Shown piece after piece: positions 1 to 6,064 of a DNA stretch of 10,401 nucleotides. Each line of letters starts with the position of its first letter. The first letter of the stretch is position 1. The position numbers and the translations under genes are program-made. Source of the stretch: Bordetella parapertussis (GTDB taxonomy: Bacteria; Pseudomonadota; Gammaproteobacteria; Burkholderiales; Burkholderiaceae_C); NCBI GenBank assembly GCA_945875935.1, contig CAMCNE010000079.1, positions 1-10,401 of the forward strand. The letters run 5' to 3'. The notes beneath the pieces were generated by a model that did not search any database, was not told the DNA's origin, and saw nothing but the letters and a program-made list of their open reading frames with translations.

Positions 1-800
1 GGATCACCCGACAGCAGCATCCACAAATCCTGCACCGAGGGGCCGCTCAGGCAGTCGTCAAGGTCGACGAAGTGCGGGCCGGCATCCGTCCACAGGATGT
101 TGCCCACATGGCAATCGCCATGCAGCCGAATCTGCTCGACGGCGCCCACGCGCTCGAAGCTGTCTTGCGCCAACTGCAGCGCGGCATCGACGGCGGCCTT
201 CCAGTCGGCCTGCACCGCAGCCGGGATGTCACCGTGTTCGAGCAGCCAGTCACGGCATGCCCAACCGAACTCCTGCATCGTCAACGCGCGCCGGCAGTCG
301 AAGGGCTTGCGGGCCCCGACGAGGTGCATGCGGCCAATGAAGCGGCCGATCCACTCGAGGGTGGCCGGGCTTTCCAGCTCAGGCGCCCGTCCTGCCTTGC
401 GGTCGGTGACCGCAAATCGGAAGGCCGCGCCATCTGCGCAGACTTGGGCCAGCGTGGGAGGGTCACCCAGAAGCACGGCCTGCAATCGGGCATGTGCGTT
501 GATTTGCAGCGTGAGTGGGGCTGCGACAGGGATTTCCTCGGCCATCAACTCGCTGGCAAACGCGTGCTCTTCGAGAATCTGAGCGTCGGTCCACCGACCG
601 GGCCGGTAGAACTTGGCCACCACCGGGCGGCCGTCTTCAAGAAACAACTGGAAGACACGGTTCTCGAAGGAATTCAGCTGCAGCAGCCGGCCGTCTGCGT
701 ACAGCCCCGCACTGTCCATCGCGTCAAGCACCACTCCAGGTGTCAGCCCCTCATAGGTGGCTTGCTGATGGGGTGGCTCGTTCGCCGGGAGTTGATTCAC
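1..800 (-). CDS. srkA: SrkA/YihE stress response Ser/Thr kinase (3' end outside window)
   Basis: Stress response kinase A, a cytoplasmic Ser/Thr protein kinase with the aminoglycoside-phosphotransferase (choline kinase-like) fold; in E. coli it counters envelope-stress and MazEF-linked killing (family knowledge). About 266 residues are visible of a usual ~325-330, and the C-terminus runs off the left edge. Visible signatures are NSFENRVFQ, the nucleotide-binding lysine in VVAKFYRPGRW (K63), the catalytic loop RLHGDCHVGNILW (H227, D229, N234) and the metal-binding FVDLDD (D246-D249), followed by GPSVQDLWMLLSGD. All key residues are intact. The start is a GTG at 800-798 that overlaps the TGA of the upstream DUF2726 gene (GTGA), so translation is probably coupled. 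No separate promoter or Shine-Dalgarno is evident. An in-frame ATG lies 27 codons in, but the GTG better fits the family's N-terminal length. Identity is confident; the start is moderately so. Confidence 0.93.
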   Translation of the reverse strand, partial: MNQLPANEPPHQQATYEGLTPGVVLDAMDSAGLYADGRLLQLNSFENRVFQLFLEDGRPVVAKFYRPGRWTDAQILEEHAFASELMAEEIPVAAPLTLQINAHARLQAVLLGDPPTLAQVCADGAAFRFAVTDRKAGRAPELESPATLEWIGRFIGRMHLVGARKPFDCRRALTMQEFGWACRDWLLEHGDIPAAVQADWKAAVDAALQLAQDSFERVGAVEQIRLHGDCHVGNILWTDAGPHFVDLDDCLSGPSVQDLWMLLSGD

Positions 801-1537
801 GTCCCCATCGTAAGGGCGTCGGGTGGTGCTGCCGATTTGCGGCCGGTGTCAGGTGCGGATTCGGGGGCGTTGTCTTTCGAATCGACGGGCTCCGCGGAGT
901 TGACCATGCCGCTTTGGGTGAAGAACGAGTCTTGAAACACTTCCGACTCTTGCCACTTGGAATCGCGTTGGGCGCGGCGTGCGGCAACCGTGTTGGCCAA
1001 GGTGGCCCAAGCGGCGTCCAGCGATTGCGACGGAGGAGTCGCGGCCTGAGCGTTGCCGGGCGCGCCGGACGGGATCAGCGCCCTCAATTCGGAGAGGGCG
1101 GGCAGTGGGCCTCGGGTCACGATCAAGTGCTTGATGCGGCATGCTGCCAAGACGGACTGCTTGACCTGCTTGCTTCGTCTGGAGCGAGGGCGTTCAGCCT
1201 CGAGGTCGACAGCCAGCAGCACCCACCCATCGGCGTCGCACACCGCAAATGTCACCTGGCTGGAGCCCAGCAGGCTGTACCAATAGCCCGCCTTCGATGA
1301 ATCATCGGGTTGGCAGAACTTCACCAACCCAAGTTTGGGCATGATCGAGCACTGAGGAAATGCTCTTCGAAGTTGTTGGTAGAGCAGCTGCTCGGTCACG
1401 CCAAGCGAGGCACGCGCTGACACCGCCCACTCATTGGGCAAGGCAGGTGTGGATTTCATCCGCAGCCAGGCCCATGCCATCAGGCCGCCGCACAGCGCGC
1501 ACAGGCAAGCCAGCAAGGCCAGTTGGATGAGGGTCAT
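797..1537 (-). CDS. DUF2726-type protein with N-terminal membrane anchor
   Basis: From the ATG at 1537 the product is 246 residues. It opens with one hydrophobic segment (about residues 2-24, MTLIQLALLACL...) typical of a membrane anchor. A domain at about 46-155 resembles DUF2726: TEQLLYQQLRRAFPQC, then FAVCDADGWVLLAVDLE, basic residues, and AACRIKHLIVTRG. This fold is thought to be distantly nuclease-like (restriction-endonuclease-type), but I see no complete catalytic motif and assign no activity. The tail (about 156-246) is rich in Ala, Pro, Ser and Gln and probably disordered. The reading frame stays open upstream to 1705, so earlier starts (ATG at 1606 or 1615, GTG at 1555) cannot be excluded. 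No candidate has a clear Shine-Dalgarno; 1537 was chosen because it puts the hydrophobic segment at the very N-terminus. The stop overlaps the srkA start by four bases, and the gene is divergent from rplM. The family call is from remembered pattern, not a search. Confidence 0.72.
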   Translation of the reverse strand: MTLIQLALLACLCALCGGLMAWAWLRMKSTPALPNEWAVSARASLGVTEQLLYQQLRRAFPQCSIMPKLGLVKFCQPDDSSKAGYWYSLLGSSQVTFAVCDADGWVLLAVDLEAERPRSRRSKQVKQSVLAACRIKHLIVTRGPLPALSELRALIPSGAPGNAQAATPPSQSLDAAWATLANTVAARRAQRDSKWQESEVFQDSFFTQSGMVNSAEPVDSKDNAPESAPDTGRKSAAPPDALTMGT

Positions 1538-1626
1538 GGCAATGGCGGTGTTCACAAGAACTGATGTTAAACATGACGACCAGACACTGCCCGAGGCCAG
1601 TTTCATCTGGTACATTCGTTGGCTGT

Positions 1627-1649
1627 TCTGAAAAGCGCGATTTTTCAGA
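1627..1649. repeat. Perfect 8-bp inverted repeat in the DUF2726/rplM divergent region
   Basis: TCTGAAAA (1627-1634), a 7-base spacer GCGCGAT (1635-1641), then TTTTCAGA (1642-1649). The arms are AT-rich with a GC-rich centre, so this is a poor terminator stem. It sits in the 242-base region between two divergent genes, which suits a dimeric regulator's binding site. No function is shown. The rest of 1538-1779 has no other gene that I can support, and I could not find a convincing -35/-10 pair for rplM. Confidence 0.45.
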
Positions 1650-1779
1650 CGGCATGCGACAGGCTGATGCCCCGTCGCTGAGTGCTTGAGAGGCTGCCAA
1701 TCCAAGAAGCAGTTCCGAAAGCCGCATGTTGCCAGCGGATTTTCTGCTGGCTGAATACCAGTCTTTTTTGGAAGAAACC

Positions 1780-2208
1780 ATGAAAACCTTCAGTGCCAAA
1801 CCGGCTGAGGTGACGCATGAGTGGTTTGTGATTGACGTGACCGACAAGGTCCTCGGCAGGGTGGCCAGTGAAGTCGCCCTCCGTCTGCGCGGCAAGCACA
1901 AAGCCATCTACACGCCTCACGTCGACACGGGCGATTTCATCGTCATCGTGAATGCCGACAAGATTCGAGTCACCGGTAACAAAGCCAACGACAAGGTGTA
2001 CTACCGCCACACCGGTTATCCGGGCGGCATCTTCGGCACCAAGTTCAAGGACATGCAGGCCAAGCATCCCGGCCGCGCGCTCGAAAAAGCGGTCAAGGGC
2101 ATGTTGCCCAAGGGTCCGCTGGGCTATGCGATGGTCAAGAAGCTCAAGGTCTATGCGGGTGACACCCATCCGCACACCGCCCAGCAACCCAAGGTTCTGG
2201 AAATTTAA
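1780..2208 (+). CDS. rplM: 50S ribosomal protein L13
   Basis: Ribosomal protein L13, an early-assembling protein of the large subunit that binds 23S rRNA. At 142 residues it matches the E. coli length exactly. Characteristic segments are MKTFSAKPAEVTHEWFVID, DKVLGRVASEVALRLRGKHK (about residues 24-43), the YTPHVDTGDFIVIVNA stretch and the C-terminal HPHTAQQPKVLEI. The frame is open further upstream to an ATG at 1726, but the family start is the ATG at 1780, preceded by GGAAG at 1770-1774 with five bases between. It is the first gene of the classical rplM-rpsI operon; the rpsI ATG lies 11 bases after this stop. E. coli regulates this operon autogenously through L13. Whether that applies here cannot be read from the leader. 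Confidence 0.98.
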   Translation: MKTFSAKPAEVTHEWFVIDVTDKVLGRVASEVALRLRGKHKAIYTPHVDTGDFIVIVNADKIRVTGNKANDKVYYRHTGYPGGIFGTKFKDMQAKHPGRALEKAVKGMLPKGPLGYAMVKKLKVYAGDTHPHTAQQPKVLEI

Positions 2209-2219
2209 GGGGACACGTG

Positions 2220-2612
2220 ATGATCGGAAATTGGAACTACGGCACAGGCCGTCGCAAGTCATCCGTGGCGCGTGTCTTCATGAAGAAGGGCACCGGTCAA
2301 ATCCTCGTCAATGGCAAGTCCGTTGAAGAGTACTTTGGCCGTCAGACCTCGATCATGATCGTCAAGCAGCCGTTGATGCTCACGTCGAACGACGCAGCCT
2401 TCGATGTGAAGGTCAACGTCCACGGTGGTGGCGAATCGGGTCAGGCCGGTGCTGTGCGCCACGGCATCACCCGAGCGCTGATCGACTACGACGCAGCGCT
2501 CAAGCCCGAATTGAGCCGCGCCGGATTCGTCACCCGTGACGCCCGTGAGGTTGAACGTAAAAAGGTCGGTTTCCACGGAGCCCGCCGCCGCAAGCAGTTC
2601 AGCAAGCGTTGA
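2220..2612 (+). CDS. rpsI: 30S ribosomal protein S9
   Basis: Ribosomal protein S9 of the small subunit head; its basic C-terminal tail reaches towards the P-site tRNA. The product is 130 residues, the usual length. It begins MIGNWNYGTGRRKSSVARVF and contains GTGQILVNGKSVEEYF, NVHGGGESGQAGAVRHGI (about residues 67-84) and the invariant ending KKVGFHGARRRKQFSKR. The ATG at 2220 is preferred over the adjacent in-frame GTG at 2217 because AAGGGG (2207-2212) then lies seven bases upstream and the N-terminus matches betaproteobacterial S9. It is co-transcribed with rplM and followed by an intrinsic terminator. The Shine-Dalgarno overlaps the rplM stop codon, so translation of the two may be linked. 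Confidence 0.98.
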   Translation: MIGNWNYGTGRRKSSVARVFMKKGTGQILVNGKSVEEYFGRQTSIMIVKQPLMLTSNDAAFDVKVNVHGGGESGQAGAVRHGITRALIDYDAALKPELSRAGFVTRDAREVERKKVGFHGARRRKQFSKR

Positions 2613-2630
2613 TCGCTCAACTGCCGTTGC

Positions 2631-2656
2631 AAGAGGCCGCCTCAGGGCGGTCTTTT
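2631..2656 (+). terminator. Intrinsic terminator of the rplM-rpsI operon
   Basis: The stem is GGCCGCC (2635-2641) paired with GGCGGTC (2646-2652), one G-T pair, around a TCAG loop. It is followed by TTTT (2653-2656) and preceded by a short A-rich flank. It lies 20-40 bases after the rpsI stop on the same strand. The core CCGCCTCAGGGCGG recurs in the erpA terminator. Confidence 0.88.
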
Positions 2657-2755
2657 CATTGCTGGAAGACATTGACGAATGCCCCGCAGATGCCAAGGCC
2701 ACCAGGGGCAGACGCATAATCGGCCCAGCTTTTTGTTACGCACGGAGAGACCCAC

Positions 2756-3130
2756 ATGAGTTCAGTCGCACAAGTCCAATTCGAACAGCCGCAAGAGCCG
2801 CCACCTCCGTTGGTCTTCACTGACAGCGCTGCGTCCAAGGTCAAGGAATTGGTCGATGAGGAAGGCAACCCCGACCTGAAGTTGCGGGTCTTCGTGCAGG
2901 GCGGCGGTTGCTCTGGCTTCCAATACGGCTTCACCTTTGATGAGGTGATGAATGAAGACGACAGCCGCATGGACAAGAACGGCGTCACGCTCTTGATCGA
3001 CGCCATGAGCCTTCAGTACCTGATGGGCGCCGAGATCGACTACAAAGACGACCTGCAAGGTGCTCAGTTCGTGATCAAGAACCCCAACGCCACGACGACT
3101 TGCGGTTGCGGTTCGAGCTTCTCAGTCTGA
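2756..3130 (+). CDS. erpA: Iron-sulfur cluster insertion protein ErpA (A-type carrier)
   Basis: A-type Fe-S carrier that receives clusters from the Isc/Suf scaffold and passes them to apo-proteins, classically IspG/IspH of isoprenoid synthesis and respiratory enzymes (family knowledge). The product is 124 residues, in the normal range. The three cluster-binding cysteines are present: C52 in GGGCSGFQYGF, and C116 and C118 in TTCGCGSSFSV. The N-terminal extension of about 18 residues (FEQPQEPPPP) is Pro/Gln/Glu-rich, as in many betaproteobacterial ErpA proteins. The ATG at 2756 has GGAGAG at 2744-2749, six bases upstream. It sits between its own terminator and that of rpsI and looks monocistronic. 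A CATAAT at 2715-2720 could be its -10, but no good -35 accompanies it. I see no clear IscR site. Confidence 0.97.
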   Translation: MSSVAQVQFEQPQEPPPPLVFTDSAASKVKELVDEEGNPDLKLRVFVQGGGCSGFQYGFTFDEVMNEDDSRMDKNGVTLLIDAMSLQYLMGAEIDYKDDLQGAQFVIKNPNATTTCGCGSSFSV

Positions 3131-3155
3131 CCAGCCAGTCACTTCGTAGGGCATG

Positions 3156-3179
3156 AATGCCGCCTCAGGGCGGCATTTT
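3156..3179 (+). terminator. Intrinsic terminator of erpA
   Basis: Perfect 9-bp stem AATGCCGCC (3156-3164) / GGCGGCATT (3169-3177) with a TCAG loop, and a T-run at 3176-3179. It lies about 25 bases after the erpA stop. Read on the minus strand it follows the anmK stop by about 35 bases, but lacks a good T-run in that direction, so it is at best a weak terminator for anmK. Confidence 0.9.
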
Positions 3180-3212
3180 CATTTCCGCGTGCATGTGTAC
3201 CGGGGGTCCTTG

Positions 3213-4349
3213 TCACCCGGCAGGGTACAGGGCCCCCAGGACACGTGAACCCGAGGCACCTGTGACCGCCGGCAGGTTGCCCGGCCGGCGGTCGGTGAAC
3301 ATCTGGGCCAGCCACGCAAAGGCGACGGCCTCGACGCTGTCGGCGGGTATCCCGTGATGGGTCGTGGTAGCCACCTTCATGTGGGGAAGATGCTTGGTCA
3401 GAAGCCCCATCAGGTGGTCGTTCTTGGCGCCACCACCGCAAACCAGCAGGCTGCGCGCGTCGGGTGCATGTCGCTGGATCGAGTCCTCGCAGGCCCAGAC
3501 GGTGAGCTCGGCGAGGCTGGCCTGTACATCCTGAGCCGCCAAGGGCGGTGACATGGCGGCTGCGCGCAGGCAGCCATCGAGCCAGCGCGAGTTGAAAAGA
3601 TCGCGGCCCGTGCTCTTGGGTGCAGGCATGGCGAAGTACGGCTCAGCCTGCATGAGTTCAAGAAGTCCTTGATGGACCTTGCCCGTGGCTGCCCAGGCGC
3701 CGCCCCAGTCGCACGCCTGTCCCAGATGCAGCGACGCCCAGTGGTCCATCAATACATTGCCAGGCCCGCAATCGAATCCGGTGGTGAGCCGATCGCGAGA
3801 CAGCACCGACAGATTGCTCATGCCGCCCAGGTTCAAAACCACCACGGTTTCTTCGCTCGAACCCAGAAAGAACTCTCGATGGAATGCGGGCACCAAGGGC
3901 GCTCCCTGTCCGCCGGCCGCAATATCACGGCATCGGAAGTCGGCCACGACATCGATATTCGTGAGTTCGGCCAGCAGCGATGGATTGTTGATTTGCAGCG
4001 TGTAGCCGTTGCCGTCAAACTCTTGCGGCCGATGCCGCACCGTCTGCCCGTGAGCCCCGATGGCGGTCACCTCGCGAGACGCAATCTGAGCTTGCGACAG
4101 GAGTTCTCGGGTCACCTCGGCATAGATACGAGCCAGGGCGTTGCCTGCAAGTGCTGAGCGGTGAAGCTCGTTATCACCAGCGCAGTTAAGGGCCAGAAAT
4201 TCGCGCATCAACTCGGGGCTGAAGGGGCGGTGTGCCTTGGCAAGCAGGTCCATGGCGCTTGCTGCTGGTCCGTCACCCAGCCTGACCAGCACACCGTCGA
4301 CACCATCCAGCGAGGTGCCCGACATCAACCCGATGAACAGCCGGCTCAT
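3213..4349 (-). CDS. anmK: Anhydro-N-acetylmuramic acid kinase AnmK
   Basis: AnmK cleaves the 1,6-anhydro bond of anhydro-MurNAc and phosphorylates it to MurNAc-6-phosphate using ATP. This is the cytoplasmic entry step for recycling peptidoglycan sugars (family knowledge). The product is 378 residues, within the family range. It shows the N-terminal ATP-binding FIGLMSGTSLDGVDGVLV (5-22), AIGAHGQTVRHRP (97-109), DFRCRDIAAGGQGAPLVPAFH (138-157), NLGGMSNLS (173-181) and GFDCGPGNVLMDHW (191-204), whose Asp (D193) probably corresponds to the family's catalytic base. The C-terminal LLVCGGGAKNDHLM and SVEAVAFAWLA are also present. The ATG at 4349 starts the conserved N-terminus, but no Shine-Dalgarno is visible. 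Only about a dozen bases separate it from an intrinsic terminator of the upstream M23 gene. Expression may therefore depend on readthrough or a promoter inside the upstream gene. Confidence 0.97.
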   Translation of the reverse strand: MSRLFIGLMSGTSLDGVDGVLVRLGDGPAASAMDLLAKAHRPFSPELMREFLALNCAGDNELHRSALAGNALARIYAEVTRELLSQAQIASREVTAIGAHGQTVRHRPQEFDGNGYTLQINNPSLLAELTNIDVVADFRCRDIAAGGQGAPLVPAFHREFFLGSSEETVVVLNLGGMSNLSVLSRDRLTTGFDCGPGNVLMDHWASLHLGQACDWGGAWAATGKVHQGLLELMQAEPYFAMPAPKSTGRDLFNSRWLDGCLRAAAMSPPLAAQDVQASLAELTVWACEDSIQRHAPDARSLLVCGGGAKNDHLMGLLTKHLPHMKVATTTHHGIPADSVEAVAFAWLAQMFTDRRPGNLPAVTGASGSRVLGALYPAG

Positions 4350-4361
4350 CGGGTGCCGTCA

Positions 4362-4389
4362 GAAAATGAAAAGCCCGCTTTCGCGGGCT
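4362..4389 (-). terminator. Intrinsic terminator between the M23 peptidase gene and anmK
   Basis: On the minus strand: AGCCCGC (4389-4383), tetraloop GAAA, GCGGGCT (4378-4372), then TTTCATTTTC running to 4362. The 7-bp GC-rich stem is perfect, the loop is GNRA, and a broken T-tract follows. It lies about 40 bases after the peptidase stop and 12 bases before the anmK ATG. Confidence 0.85.
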
Positions 4390-4429
4390 GTCTGAGATGA
4401 GATCGCATCGTCAACTGCGTCAAATCGAA

Positions 4430-5887
4430 TCACTCGAATAGAGCGGCGGTGCGAGTGGTTTCAGCGGCCTCGAGCTGCACTCGAACCGACTGAGTGAGCT
4501 GGGAAAAATCACTGCGGGATGCTGGTGTCAAGGCCACCGTATCAGCCAGCGCCGCGATGCTTGCCGGGTCACGTTGCGCGCCGCCAACCTTGAACTCAAA
4601 GTGCAGGTGCGGCCCTGTGGCCCAGCCAGTCGATCCCACCGCACCTATGCGACTGCCTTGATTGATCGCCTGTCCCTTGCGCACATCGATGCGGCTCAAA
4701 TGCGCGTAGACCGTGCTGCGGTCCTTGTCATGCTTGACGCTCACCACGTTGCCGTAGCCGTTTTTCCAACCAGCAAACTCGACCACCCCATCAGCCACTG
4801 TGCGCACGGACGTTCCCGACGGCGCACCGTAGTCGACCCCTGCATGCTGACGCCAGTTCTGAAGAATCGGGTGGAACCGCATTGCAAAGCCAGAGGTGAC
4901 GCGGGAAAACTCCATCGGGCTGGCAAGAAACGCGCGCTGCTTGGCCTTGCCGTTGAAATCAAAGTAACCGCCTCGGCGGGACTTGTCAGGGCTTTGAAAC
5001 CACACGGCAGAGTGAGCGCGGCCGCGGTTCACGAACTCGGCTGCCAGCAGCCGCCTGGCCGAGCGGTCCCAAATCACCGGCTCGCCGTCGGCGGTCAAAG
5101 CCTCGAATTCCACGGTGAAAGAGTCGCCCCGTCGAAGGTCCCTGTGAAAGTCGATCTCGGCGGCAAAAACCTCTGCGAGTTGAGATGCCACTGAATCGGG
5201 CACTCCTGCGTCATCGGTCGCGCTGAAGAGCGAGCCCCGGACCAGTCCGCTGCGCAGTTCCACCTGAACCCCGAGCGCCACCGTTTCCGTTCGAGCTGCA
5301 AAGCGCCCACCGCCATCCCTGGAAATTGTCAAACGTGTGAAATGGGTCTCAGCCTGTTCCGCGCGCCGCGCTGGATATCGAGCGACCAGCTCTTCCATGA
5401 CTCCCGAAGCGCTGGCCCTGGCCTGCACCATCTTTCCGCCGCGGCCGGACAACAACTCTCGCGCTACCGCGTTGGTGCGGATGAACGCGACGGCCGCTGG
5501 ATCATCCACACCCATCCGACGCAGAAGGCTTTCAGCGGTGTCGCTGCGGCGCGTGAAGTCGTTGCGCGACAGCGATAGATCGTGCTCGGTCAGGGCCTGA
5601 ATTTGCGCGCCGAGGTCTTCAACGGTGATCGCCTCCGTCAGCAGCACCTGAGGCTTCGACCCCGCGTCAATGACAAGTGGCGCCACGCCGAACGCAGTCA
5701 CGCCGAAGCCAGCGAGCATCATCACCAGCACCGCTGACACGCTACGCGGGAAACGCTTGAGCGCGCTCCTGGCCCGCTGGCCTGCTCGCGCTATGACTTG
5801 ATCAATAACGTCAGGTGAATTCAAGGCGTCAAAGGATGTTGGTTTGGGTGCAGTGCGATCCACTGGCAAAAGCAGGATGTCACGCAC
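4430..5887 (-). CDS. M23 family zinc metallopeptidase (MepM-like murein endopeptidase)
   Basis: Probable periplasmic, membrane-anchored peptidoglycan endopeptidase of the LytM/M23 family, cutting cross-bridges between stem peptides. The product is 485 residues. A basic stretch is followed by one membrane segment (about 50-72, VSAVLVMMLAGFGVTAFGV), then a long N-terminal periplasmic region of the MepM/YebA type (about 85-300, including LRRGDSFTVEFEAL). The LytM domain follows (about 325-440) with all zinc ligands: H348 and D352 in HAGVDYG, and H429 in GPHLHFEF. The catalytic His is also present (H396 in VYAHLS), so it should be active rather than a degenerate EnvC/NlpD-type activator. The start is uncertain: the frame begins at a GTG (5887-5885) with no Shine-Dalgarno, and a TTG 21 codons later is possible. 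The region before the membrane segment could thus be shorter. It is divergent from tyrS and followed by a terminator and anmK, a fitting cell-wall recycling neighbour. Confidence 0.92.
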   Translation of the reverse strand: MRDILLLPVDRTAPKPTSFDALNSPDVIDQVIARAGQRARSALKRFPRSVSAVLVMMLAGFGVTAFGVAPLVIDAGSKPQVLLTEAITVEDLGAQIQALTEHDLSLSRNDFTRRSDTAESLLRRMGVDDPAAVAFIRTNAVARELLSGRGGKMVQARASASGVMEELVARYPARRAEQAETHFTRLTISRDGGGRFAARTETVALGVQVELRSGLVRGSLFSATDDAGVPDSVASQLAEVFAAEIDFHRDLRRGDSFTVEFEALTADGEPVIWDRSARRLLAAEFVNRGRAHSAVWFQSPDKSRRGGYFDFNGKAKQRAFLASPMEFSRVTSGFAMRFHPILQNWRQHAGVDYGAPSGTSVRTVADGVVEFAGWKNGYGNVVSVKHDKDRSTVYAHLSRIDVRKGQAINQGSRIGAVGSTGWATGPHLHFEFKVGGAQRDPASIAALADTVALTPASRSDFSQLTQSVRVQLEAAETTRTAALFE

Positions 5888-6022
5888 ACAAGCGTGCCGA
5901 TAAACTCGCGGGCTGGTCTGGCAGAAAGCTCAGGCCAGGAACTCTAGATCAGAGCGGATTCCCATCGGCTGAGCGGATCGTTCGGAGTATACCGACGGGG
6001 CCGTGAGAATTGGCCTGCTGAA

Positions 6023-6064
6023 ATGCTTCAAGTTGTCTCCGAAACCCGCACCTTCATCACATGA
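6023..6064 (+). CDS. Possible 13-codon upstream ORF overlapping the tyrS start
   Basis: The short frame MLQVVSETRTFIT ends in a TGA that overlaps the tyrS ATG as ATGA (6061-6064). tyrS has no Shine-Dalgarno of its own, so translational coupling from this frame is conceivable. Against it, the mini-ORF also lacks a recognisable Shine-Dalgarno and contains no Tyr codon that would suggest attenuation. It lies in the 173-base divergent region (5888-6060) between the M23 gene and tyrS, which holds no other gene I can support. TATACC at 5988-5993 may be a -10 for tyrS, with only a poor -35. Confidence 0.2.
   Translation: MLQVVSETRTFIT

Noticed and set aside
72..1300. Plus-strand frames of 287 and 261 codons across the left edge
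   Set aside because: They are antisense to srkA and the DUF2726 gene and overlap each other. The minus-strand SrkA motifs are unambiguous.
1729..1757. TTGCCA with a 17-base spacer to TGAATA as an rplM promoter
   Set aside because: The -10 match is poor and the start would leave almost no leader before rplM.
1645..2262. A 205-codon minus-strand frame opposite rplM
   Set aside because: Shadow of L13, with no Shine-Dalgarno and no recognisable domain.
2715..2720. CATAAT as a -10 element for erpA
   Set aside because: No acceptable -35 lies 16-18 bases upstream; TTGACG at 2672-2677 is 37 bases away.
3196..3229. Imperfect hairpin (TGTACC/GGTACA outer stem, GGGT/ACCC inner stem) around the anmK stop codon
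   Set aside because: The internal loop is asymmetric and no T-run follows, so it is too weak to call a terminator.
5988..5993. TATACC as a -10 element for tyrS
   Set aside because: The matching -35 position (TCGGCT) agrees with consensus at only three of six bases, so it is not reported as a promoter.
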